Source: JACRJW01 sp964359095
GTDB taxonomy: Bacteria; Patescibacteriota; Patescibacteriia; UBA9934; GWF2-40-263
DNA: 10,264 bases
Direction of reading: 5' to 3'
Assembly: GCA_964359095.1 (NCBI GenBank)
Contig: CAYHRJ010000038.1
Span: forward strand, 1 to 10,264
Positions 1 to 5,324 of this stretch are shown piece by piece; the first letter of the stretch is position 1, and every line of letters starts with the position of its first letter. Under the pieces are notes generated by a model. That model was given only the letters and a program-made list of their open reading frames with translations. It made no database searches and was not told where the DNA came from. Made by a program: the position numbers and the translations under genes.

Positions 1-34
1 TCGTAGGTTGTAGGTTGTAGGTGGTAGGTGGTAG
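1..34. repeat. GTAGGT-type degenerate repeat cluster (left edge)
   Basis: The first 34 bases are back-to-back copies of a six- to seven-base motif alternating between GTAGGTT and GTAGGTG. The cluster ends five bases before the stop codon of the bS21 gene, so it lies just downstream of that gene. The same motif family recurs at 279-325 and 1831-1865. The left partner, if any, is outside the window. No function can be read from it; a structured 3' end or a simple expanding repeat are both possible. Confidence 0.7.
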
Positions 35-38
35 AAAT

Positions 39-278
39 CTATCGCTTCTGAGGAAACTTTTCCTCGACGAGTTGTCCGGTGCGCAAGAGGTACTCTCGCT
101 TCACACGCGCCTGGAGTCGTCGAAGGGCACTGGCTCGTAATTTTGTTTTTGAAGGTTCTGGTTTATGAAAACGATTTTTCTTGGATTCAAGAACTGAACC
201 GCTTTGCTGTACACGACGACCGAATCGTCGATACAGGCTTTCAAAACTTTCCGCTTTTTTGCGCTTTACGAGAATCAT
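39..278 (-). CDS. rpsU: 30S ribosomal protein bS21
   Basis: This 79-residue basic protein is ribosomal protein bS21, a small-subunit protein that helps base-pair mRNA leaders with the 3' end of 16S rRNA. The recognisable core is near the N terminus: VKRKKAESFESLYRRFGRRV, followed by a Ser-Gly and an Arg/Lys-rich helix ending around residue 60. The family is usually 55-75 residues, so this is slightly long, with a C-terminal tail of about 15 residues. The ATG at 278 is the only sensible start because the ESFESL core begins within ten residues of it. No Shine-Dalgarno is visible: the upstream bases are the ACCACCT arm of a GTAGGT-type repeat that abuts the start codon. It is the last gene of a minus-strand series after lepB and hisS. 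Confidence 0.93.
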   Translation of the reverse strand: MILVKRKKAESFESLYRRFGRRVQQSGSVLESKKNRFHKPEPSKTKLRASALRRLQARVKREYLLRTGQLVEEKFPQKR

Positions 279-387
279 AGGTGGTAGATGGTAGGTAGTA
301 GGTGTTAGGAAGTTTGAAGTAGGAAGGAGATAATAAATTCGGAGATTCTTTTTTCCTACAACCTACTCCCTAAAACCTAAAACCTGC
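279..387. repeat. Inverted GTAGGT / ACCTAC repeat element between rpsU and hisS
   Basis: The 138-bp gap between rpsU and hisS is largely made of two arms. A G-rich left arm (about 279-325) has repeated GGTAGGT/GTAGGTG units. A C-rich right arm (354-387) has CCTACAACCTACTCCCTA and then AAACCTAAAACC. About 15 of 18 bases of 292-309 can pair with 354-371, giving a hairpin with a loop of roughly 45 bases. The 18-mer at 355-372 recurs with one mismatch at 1899-1916 in the next gap. The left arm touches the rpsU start codon, so it forms that gene's 5' leader. It could act as a folded leader or weak terminator, or be a small non-autonomous repeat element. Confidence 0.65.
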
Positions 388-416
388 TATTTTTAGTAAT
401 GACAACGGGAAGTTTG

Positions 417-1823
417 CTAAATTTGGGCTGGTTTGTCAATAGGAGCCGTGGAAAGCTTACGCTGAACGATCGAAACAGCCTTTTTAATGTCCACAATTTC
501 CTGAGCGCCAGATTCCATATCACGGACAATGATCGTTCCGTCCAGAACCTCTTTTTGTCCTAAGATGAGCGTGATGGGCACACCAAGTTTATTGGCGGCC
601 TCAAGTTGCGACTTGAGGGTGTTCTTACCAAAGGCTTCCGCAACTGGAATACCAGACTGTCGAAATTCCTCAAACACCTTGAGCCCAACACGTCGGGCAG
701 CATCCCCTAACTGTGCAAAAAAGACGACTGCTGCTCGTCGCTCAGGAGGATTAATCCCCTTTGCCTCAAGCGCACGAACGATGCGCTCAATGCCAAGCGC
801 AAATCCACACGCTGGCGTTGGTCTTCCGCCGAGCAACTCCACGAGCCCATCGTAACGTCCCCCACCTCCCAGAGCGGCTTGTGATCCTTCGCCCTGATCA
901 TCGGCGAGCACAAACTCAAACACGGTATGTGAGTAATAATCCAATCCACGAACCAAGTAAGGATTCAATACGTACGGAATTTCCATCTCCTCCAAAAATT
1001 CAAGCACCTTCATGAAGTGTTCTTTTGATTTTTCATCCAGATAATCCAAAATTTGCGGTGCGGCTTTCAACAGCTCACGCGTGGCTTCCTCTTTACTGTC
1101 CAGTAAGCGCATGGGATTTTTTTGCAAGCGTCGCTTGTCGTCCTCAGATAGTTTTGCGCGATGCTGTCTGAAGTACGCCACGAGCTCGGCCACATACGCC
1201 TTGCGACACTCGGACGTTCCAATGGAGTTGATTTCAACTTTGACATCTAGTCCCAGCTCCTTAAAAATCTGCATCGCGATCACAACCAGCTGCGCATCAA
1301 CGATCGGTTCCTCAACACCAAGACTCTCAAAACCAACCTGATAGAACTGGCGATAGCGACCAGCTTGCGGACGATCATGACGGAACATCGGTCCCAGGTA
1401 CCACAGCTTCACCGGCTGTGGTCGGTCGAGCATGCCATGGTTGATGTAAGCGCGCGCAGCCGAAGCCGTTGCCTCAGGACGCAGGGCGACTGAACGATTC
1501 GAAGGATCCGTGAACACGTACATTTCTTTCTCAACAACATCTGTTCCCTTCCCTAGCGTTCGCAAAAATAAATCTGCGCGCTCGAGAATGGGCAAGTCGA
1601 TACGATCAAAGCTGTACGCATCTGCAAGCCTGCGAATGGAATCACGCACCAGATTCCACTTCCCTTGCTCATCGGGCATGATGTCCCGAAATCCACGCAA
1701 CAACTCAGGATTCTTCGAGGAACCGCCTTCGCTCTCGTCTGTCGTGGACGCAGCAACAACAGGAGAGGCTTCTTTTTCAGGAGCGAGCTTTTTTGGAGGG
1801 GCTGGTTTCTTTTTTGGGAACAT
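417..1823 (-). CDS. hisS: Histidyl-tRNA synthetase (class II)
   Basis: HisRS charges tRNA-His with histidine using ATP in the cytoplasm. All class II and His-specific signatures are visible. The core opens at LLRGFRDIMP (residues 41-50). The ATP-contacting ALRPEATA is at 113-120. Motif 2 (GPMFRHDRPQAGRYRQFYQ) is at 144-162. HisA (RGLDYYSHTVFE) is at 292-303 and HisB (GGGRYDGL) at 320-327. Motif 3 (CGFALGIERI) is at 339-348. A C-terminal anticodon-binding domain follows from about 364. The protein is 468 residues against about 420 for typical bacterial HisRS. The excess is mainly an N-terminal extension of about 40 residues rich in Pro, Lys, Ala, Ser and Glu before the conserved core. No alternative in-frame Met precedes the core, so ATG at 1823 is kept. 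The leader is C-rich repeat with no Shine-Dalgarno. Confidence 0.96.
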   Translation of the reverse strand: MFPKKKPAPPKKLAPEKEASPVVAASTTDESEGGSSKNPELLRGFRDIMPDEQGKWNLVRDSIRRLADAYSFDRIDLPILERADLFLRTLGKGTDVVEKEMYVFTDPSNRSVALRPEATASAARAYINHGMLDRPQPVKLWYLGPMFRHDRPQAGRYRQFYQVGFESLGVEEPIVDAQLVVIAMQIFKELGLDVKVEINSIGTSECRKAYVAELVAYFRQHRAKLSEDDKRRLQKNPMRLLDSKEEATRELLKAAPQILDYLDEKSKEHFMKVLEFLEEMEIPYVLNPYLVRGLDYYSHTVFEFVLADDQGEGSQAALGGGGRYDGLVELLGGRPTPACGFALGIERIVRALEAKGINPPERRAAVVFFAQLGDAARRVGLKVFEEFRQSGIPVAEAFGKNTLKSQLEAANKLGVPITLILGQKEVLDGTIIVRDMESGAQEIVDIKKAVSIVQRKLSTAPIDKPAQI

Positions 1824-1830
1824 ACATATG

Positions 1831-1921
1831 AGGAGGTTGTAGGAAGTAGGTGGTAGGTGGTAGGAAGAAAAAGCTTGAGAACTATTTTTTCGCTAAAACC
1901 TACAACCTATTCCCTACTACC
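1831..1921. repeat. Inverted GTAGGT / ACCTAC repeat element between hisS and lepB
   Basis: This is a second copy of the arm-loop-arm arrangement. The G-rich left arm (1831-1865) contains AGGTTGTAGG at 1834-1843, which is the exact reverse complement of CCTACAACCT at 1899-1908. The remaining arm pairs imperfectly because both sides are degenerate GTAGGT-type units. The loop (about 1866-1894) is A/T-rich, with a run of six T at 1885-1890. The element fills the whole lepB-hisS gap, beginning eight bases from the hisS start and ending next to the lepB stop. Confidence 0.65.
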
Positions 1922-1922
1922 T

Positions 1923-2528
1923 TTACAGATTATAAACCGGTAAATCAAATGTTGTCATGCGTGAAAGCGGCAAACCGCGGACCCAGACGCGTCCGATCAA
2001 GTTATCTCGATCGAGCGTACCGAAACTTCTGGAATCAAGACTTGAATCGCGATTATCTCCCAGGACGAAATATTCGTCACTCCCAAGTGTCACACGTTCC
2101 TTCCCATTCGTCTGCTCTTCTGCCAGATAATCTTCTTCCAACAACATTCCATTTGGATGTTCCTCATTATAGATCATCACATTCCCGTCCGTGATCTCAA
2201 CTGTCTCACCAGGAAGCGCCACAACGCGCTTGATAAAAAACTGACTCGGGTCGCGAGGATAGCGAAACACGACGATCTCGCCACGCATCGGATCGCGGAA
2301 GCGGTAGGACAGCTCGTCGATAATGAGATACTCAGAATCGTAGAAGTTAGGTTCCATCGACGCGCCCTTCACATAAAACGGTTGGATCAGGAAATACCGA
2401 ATCGGGATGATGATGGCGCTTGAGATGAGCACAATCTGCACAACCTCAAGAAGAAAGGAAGCCACAGCTCCCCCCACCGGCCCAAAACGCGCATACAGTT
2501 TATCTTCAATCCCTGCAAATCGACTCAT
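1923..2528 (-). CDS. lepB: Signal peptidase I
   Basis: Type I signal peptidase is a membrane-anchored serine/lysine protease that removes signal peptides from exported proteins. In the 201-residue form starting at ATG 2528, one hydrophobic segment lies at about residues 23-48. It is followed by the catalytic serine box GASMEPN (Ser57), the lysine box FFIKRVVALPGE (Lys100), and the C-terminal box GDNRDSSLDSR (157-167). The order and spacing fit a compact Gram-positive-like enzyme. The frame stays open to a GTG at 2582, which would add 18 residues, but that codon lies inside the terminator hairpin behind the tRNA gene, so ATG 2528 is preferred. No convincing Shine-Dalgarno is visible for either. 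It lies between tRNA-Val and hisS on the same strand. Confidence 0.94.
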   Translation of the reverse strand: MSRFAGIEDKLYARFGPVGGAVASFLLEVVQIVLISSAIIIPIRYFLIQPFYVKGASMEPNFYDSEYLIIDELSYRFRDPMRGEIVVFRYPRDPSQFFIKRVVALPGETVEITDGNVMIYNEEHPNGMLLEEDYLAEEQTNGKERVTLGSDEYFVLGDNRDSSLDSRSFGTLDRDNLIGRVWVRGLPLSRMTTFDLPVYNL

Positions 2529-2575
2529 AGATGAAATCGCTGCCAGCGTATCAGGATTTTGATGGCAGGGCAAGG

Positions 2576-2604
2576 AAAACACCCAGGATAAACCTGAGTG
2601 TTTT
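2576..2604 (-). terminator. Hairpin terminator behind tRNA-Val
   Basis: A 12-bp stem (2576-2587 with 2593-2604) closes a 5-base loop, two bases beyond the encoded CCA of the tRNA. Read on the minus strand, the single non-Watson-Crick position is a U-G pair and the stem ends in a run of four U. On the plus strand the same position is a C-A mismatch. Both facts favour the minus-strand (tRNA) orientation. lepB begins about 50 bases further on. Confidence 0.7.
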
Positions 2605-2606
2605 TC

Positions 2607-2683
2607 TGGTGGGCGTGAGAGGGCTCGAACCTCTGACCTCTGTCGTGTGAGGACAGCGCTCTAACCAGCTGAGCTACACGCCC
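2607..2683 (-). tRNA. tRNA-Val (anticodon CAC)
   Basis: A full cloverleaf can be drawn on the minus strand. The acceptor stem is GGGCGTG with CACGCCC, the D-stem is GCTC/GAGC, and the anticodon stem is CTGTC/GACAG around the 7-base loop CTCACAC. The T-arm is AGAGG-TTCGAGC-CCTCT. The anticodon is CAC, which reads the valine codon GUG. The discriminator base A is followed by an encoded CCA (2609-2607), so the 3' end is genomically complete. The first ten bases of the gene (2683-2674) are shared with the 82-bp tandem repeat that lies immediately upstream. Confidence 0.97.
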
Positions 2684-2961
2684 GAATGAGCGAAATGGCC
2701 AAACCCTGTTTGGANNNNNNNNNNNNNNNNNNNNNNNNNNNNNNNNNNNNNNNNNNNNNNNNNNNNNNNNNNNNNNNNNNNNNNNNNNNNNNNNNNNNNN
2801 NNNNNNNNNNNNNNCATTTCCGAATGAGGCGTGTAGCCCCGACCAACGGGAGGCACTACACGCCCGAATGAGCGAAATGGCCAAACCCTGTTTGGACATT
2901 TCCGAATGAGGCGTGTAGCCCCGACCAACGGGAGGCACTACACGCCCGAATAAGCGAAATG
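2674..2961. repeat. 82-bp exact tandem repeat at the 5' end of tRNA-Val
   Basis: A unit of 82 bases begins with CTACACGCCC on the plus strand. One unit runs from 2674 to 2714, is interrupted by 100 N, and resumes from 2815 to 2855. The second is intact at 2856-2937 and identical to the first. A third is cut off after about 24 bases (2938-2961) with one change (GAATAAG for GAATGAG). Removing the N run leaves exactly 82 bases, so the gap probably marks a collapsed array. Each unit is strongly palindromic: CTACACGCC pairs with GGCGTGTAG, GAAATG with CATTTC and CCAAA with TTTGG, and a second small hairpin is CCCG-ACCAA-CGGG. The first ten bases of the first copy belong to the tRNA acceptor and positions 8-10. 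Confidence 0.9.
2715..2814. other. Assembly gap (100 N) inside the tandem repeat
   Basis: One hundred consecutive N fall exactly between the two halves of one 82-bp repeat unit. A gap of this round size is normally a scaffolding placeholder and not a measured length. It means that an unknown number of repeat units, or other sequence, is missing here. Confidence 0.95.
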
Positions 2962-2971
2962 ATGCGGCTCG

Positions 2972-3000
2972 AAAATACCATGAACAATTCCTGAGGACAA
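2972..3000 (-). promoter_or_regulatory. Candidate sigma70-type promoter reading into the repeat array and tRNA-Val
   Basis: On the minus strand TTGTCC (3000-2995) and TATTTT (2977-2972) are separated by 17 bases, each matching the consensus at 4 of 6 positions. Transcription would start near 2965, just before the last repeat fragment, and run through the array into tRNA-Val. The boxes are only moderate, and a promoter hidden in the repeat or the gap cannot be excluded. Confidence 0.4.
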
Positions 3001-3004
3001 GAGG

Positions 3005-3033
3005 TTGTTCATTCTCCTCGTTCCCGTTACAAT
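3005..3033 (+). promoter_or_regulatory. Sigma70-type promoter of the LCP gene
   Basis: TTGTTC (3005-3010) and TACAAT (3028-3033) are separated by 17 bases, a good match to the -35/-10 consensus. The expected start of transcription is near 3040, only about seven bases before the ATG at 3047. There is no room for a Shine-Dalgarno, so the mRNA would be nearly leaderless. The promoter lies back to back with the minus-strand candidate at 2972-3000. Confidence 0.65.
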
Positions 3034-3046
3034 ACCGTCAACGATT

Positions 3047-4783
3047 ATGGTTCGACCTAAGATTGATCTCCTGCACCAAAAAACGCTGCGTGCCATAAGG
3101 CGAGCACGGACTTCACAAGTGGACGATCAACCCTTGGAGGTTTCTGTGCGGACGACTCGGCCATCGGGCCGGATTTTTGGTCGTCACCTCACACTGATCG
3201 TCGTCATTGCCGCAACCGCTGGCATCATTTTTTCTTATCAAGTCAGTACCACGTCAGAATCCACAGCCTTTCCAGACTTCTCGCTCGTATCAACAATTAA
3301 ACATTTCGTCACGTCTGGATCACGCGAACTCGATGGTGAAGATGAAGACCGTGTGAACCTGCTCTTGATGGGCATCGGCGGCGAAGGACACGACGGACCG
3401 CAACTGACGGACACGATTATTTTTGCCAGCTACCAACCATCAACGGGCGCGATCGGTATGATGTCCTTGCCGCGCGATATGAGCGTTCCTATTCCTGAGT
3501 ACGGATATAGCAAGGTCAATCACGCCAACGCGTATGGTGAAATGAACGAACCTGGTTCTGGGCCAGCACTTGCCTCACAAGTCATCGGCGACGTGCTGAG
3601 CGAGGACATCCAATATTATTTGCGTGTGGACTTCGATGGCTTTGCCGAATTTGTAGACGCGATCGGTGGAGTTGATGTGTATGTTGATAACAGCTTCACA
3701 GATCCAAATTACCCAACGCTTGGAAGAGAGTATGATAGCTGTGGGTTTGAGGAAGAGGTATCTGATGAGGTAGCCCCAGGCTTTAGCCTGGGTGAGGCTG
3801 AGGAGATCGCAGAGGAGGATGCCGTTGAAGAGCCAAGTGAGCTTGCGGAAATTTTAGAAATCGAATCGCCAGAACTTGGAATTTTGGAACAAGCTGAGCT
3901 TGATGAAAACGCTGTTGAAATCGTTCCTGATTATTCCTGTCGTTTTGAATCCATCACTTTCTCAGAAGGTTGGACGCATATGGAAGGAGAAACCGCGCTT
4001 AAGTTTGTTCGCTCACGCCACGGCAACAATGGTGAAGGCTCAGACTTTGCGCGCTCGAAGCGTCAACAAAAAGTCATCTTGGCTGTGAAGGATAAGGTTC
4101 TTTCAGCATCAACCTTCTTGAACCCAACTCGCATCAGCAAAATGATGGACACACTTGAAAAAAATATCGCCACCAATTTAGACGCATGGGAAATTGTCCG
4201 CCTCGCCAAGGAGCTAAAAAACTTGGACACGACCAGCATCACTCACCACGTCATCGATGCCTCTGAGTCTTCTCCATTGTACGCAACCGTGTTGAACGGC
4301 GCCTACCTCCTCCTGCCAAAAAATGACGACTGGTCGCCCCTGCAACGCATCGCGGACAACATCTTCACCGCAGACGAAGAACTCAACGCAACGTTCGCAG
4401 CCGCACCTGAAGAAAAACCAAAATTCGTCCGCGTAGAAATCCAAAACGGAACCAACATCACCGGCCTTGCCTTTCGCGCCTCACAGCTCTTGGATGGTCA
4501 GGGATTTGATGTCGTACACGTTGGCAACGCAGCCACGCGCGGCTACGAACACACTGTTATCTATGACCTTACTGATGGCCAACGCACCGAGGAACTAAAA
4601 GCTCTGCGCGACTTTCTCCAAGCAGACGTCACCCTTTCTGCAACTGGTTGGCTCTTAAGCGGCGAGATCGTCCCCAAAGAAATCACTTTCACCAGTGAAG
4701 ACTCACAAACACTTGCCACCGAGGACGACGTAGACTTTTTAGTGATTCTAGGTGAGAGTGCGAGCTCGTTGGCGAGGAATTAA
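3047..4783 (+). CDS. LytR-CpsA-Psr (LCP) family envelope protein with LytR C-terminal domain
   Basis: LCP proteins are membrane-anchored enzymes that transfer lipid-linked glycopolymers to the cell wall. The 578-residue form starting at ATG 3047 has a basic cytoplasmic N terminus, one membrane helix (about 47-64), and an extracellular LCP domain (about 103-345). Visible LCP motifs are NLLLMGIGGEG (104-114), the Asp of LTDTIIF (120-126), the Arg of MSLPRD (139-144), FVRSRH (320-325) and DFARSKRQQ (333-341). A LytR_C-like domain lies at about 459-570 (VRVEIQNGTN). Between Cys232 and Cys298 there is an acidic, low-complexity insert of about 60 residues that typical LCP domains lack; the two Cys could form a disulfide. 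An upstream TTG at 3005 is in frame but lies in the -35 box, so it is rejected as start. The exact acceptor polymer is unknown. Confidence 0.9.
   Translation: MVRPKIDLLHQKTLRAIRRARTSQVDDQPLEVSVRTTRPSGRIFGRHLTLIVVIAATAGIIFSYQVSTTSESTAFPDFSLVSTIKHFVTSGSRELDGEDEDRVNLLLMGIGGEGHDGPQLTDTIIFASYQPSTGAIGMMSLPRDMSVPIPEYGYSKVNHANAYGEMNEPGSGPALASQVIGDVLSEDIQYYLRVDFDGFAEFVDAIGGVDVYVDNSFTDPNYPTLGREYDSCGFEEEVSDEVAPGFSLGEAEEIAEEDAVEEPSELAEILEIESPELGILEQAELDENAVEIVPDYSCRFESITFSEGWTHMEGETALKFVRSRHGNNGEGSDFARSKRQQKVILAVKDKVLSASTFLNPTRISKMMDTLEKNIATNLDAWEIVRLAKELKNLDTTSITHHVIDASESSPLYATVLNGAYLLLPKNDDWSPLQRIADNIFTADEELNATFAAAPEEKPKFVRVEIQNGTNITGLAFRASQLLDGQGFDVVHVGNAATRGYEHTVIYDLTDGQRTEELKALRDFLQADVTLSATGWLLSGEIVPKEITFTSEDSQTLATEDDVDFLVILGESASSLARN
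3775..3792. repeat. Palindrome inside the LCP gene
   Basis: CCCAGGCT-TT-AGCCTGGG is a perfect 8-bp inverted repeat with a 2-base loop. It lies in frame at the start of the acidic insert of the LCP gene and encodes APGFSLG. Its form resembles short dispersed palindromic repeats that are usually intergenic, which suggests the acidic insert may have grown around an inserted repeat. That origin is an inference. Confidence 0.6.
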
Positions 4784-4865
4784 TATGCCGTCAGACCTCA
4801 TTCCTCATGAACGGATTGAATCCCACATTTAAATTTTTCGTGGAAAAAAAGTGATGGAGGATTTC

Positions 4866-5234
4866 ATGTTTCAACTTTCCACACCTGAATTCGTCAACTT
4901 GAGGTCACATCCTCTCAATCTTATGAAGGTAAAACTCATCGTCACCGTTCCTGAAACCCACGCTGATCTTATTCGTGAAGTGATTGGTAAAACCGGTCTA
5001 GATAAAGTTGGTCCGTACGGCTTTTGTAGCTTCTCAACCAAAGGCATCGGTCGCTTCATGCCGCTCACTGGAGCCAAACCTGCCATCGGGTCTGTTGATG
5101 CCCTCGAGGAAGTTATCGAAGATCGCATCGAGATAGGTTGCACTCGAGATCACGTCGAGGCAATCATCACCGCCATTCGCACTGTTCACCCTTACGAGGA
5201 ACCTGTCATCGATGTGTACCCTCTGGAATCATAG
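4866..5234 (+). CDS. Small YqfO/NIF3 insert-domain-like protein (COG3323 type)
   Basis: From residue 20 onward the protein matches the stand-alone form of the domain that is inserted in NIF3/YqfO proteins, which has a CutA/PII-like fold. The marks are KVKLIVTVPETHADLIREVI (21-40), the Gly-rich G-x-Y-x-x-C region (49-54), and the signature GCTRDHVEAI (91-100) with HPYEEPVIDVYPLE at the C terminus. No catalytic role is established for this family, so no function is given. ATG 4866 is chosen because GGAGG (4856-4860) sits five bases upstream. This gives 122 residues with a 19-residue N-terminal extension of unclear value. ATG 4923 (103 residues) fits the family length better but lacks a close Shine-Dalgarno. 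It lies about 80 bp downstream of the LCP gene on the same strand and may be read from it or from the A/T-rich gap. Confidence 0.8.
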   Translation: MFQLSTPEFVNLRSHPLNLMKVKLIVTVPETHADLIREVIGKTGLDKVGPYGFCSFSTKGIGRFMPLTGAKPAIGSVDALEEVIEDRIEIGCTRDHVEAIITAIRTVHPYEEPVIDVYPLES

Positions 5235-5242
5235 ACAATCGA

Positions 5243-5273
5243 AATTGGAAGTCACAGATTGTGACTTCCAATT
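5243..5273. other. Perfect 31-bp hairpin downstream of the YqfO-like gene
   Basis: Two 14-base arms (5243-5256 and 5260-5273), perfectly complementary, enclose a 3-base GAT loop. The hairpin begins eight bases after the stop codon and is followed directly by the stem of the terminator at 5274-5304. It has no U-tract of its own, so it could stabilise the 3' end, assist termination or serve as a protein-binding palindrome. Confidence 0.75.
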
Positions 5274-5305
5274 AAACCGCCCAAATCTCGCCCACGGGCG
5301 GTTTT
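5274..5305 (+). terminator. Rho-independent terminator before der
   Basis: AAACCGCCC (5274-5282) pairs perfectly with GGGCGGTTT (5296-5304), giving a 9-bp GC-rich stem with a 13-base loop and a TTTT end followed by GTG. It separates the LCP/YqfO-like unit from the der-pth-dprA block, whose first start codon is 20 bases further. Confidence 0.7.
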
Positions 5306-5324
5306 GTGATAGACTGGTGGCGAT

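Noticed and set aside
529..1842. Plus-strand open frames opposite hisS
   Set aside because: They are shadows of the hisS coding sequence with no family resemblance.
2529..2582. Longer lepB start at GTG 2582 (18 extra residues)
   Set aside because: The codon lies inside the terminator hairpin behind tRNA-Val and the extra residues do not resemble the family.
2525..2938. Open frames running through the N gap and repeat array
   Set aside because: They are created by the N run and by the tandem repeat, and overlap the tRNA gene.
2674..2961. CRISPR array
   Set aside because: The 82-bp units are identical over their whole length with no unique spacers, and no cas genes are in the window.
3005..3046. 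LCP gene start at TTG 3005
   Set aside because: The codon is part of the -35 box of a good promoter, so it would not be transcribed; ATG 3047 follows the predicted transcript start.
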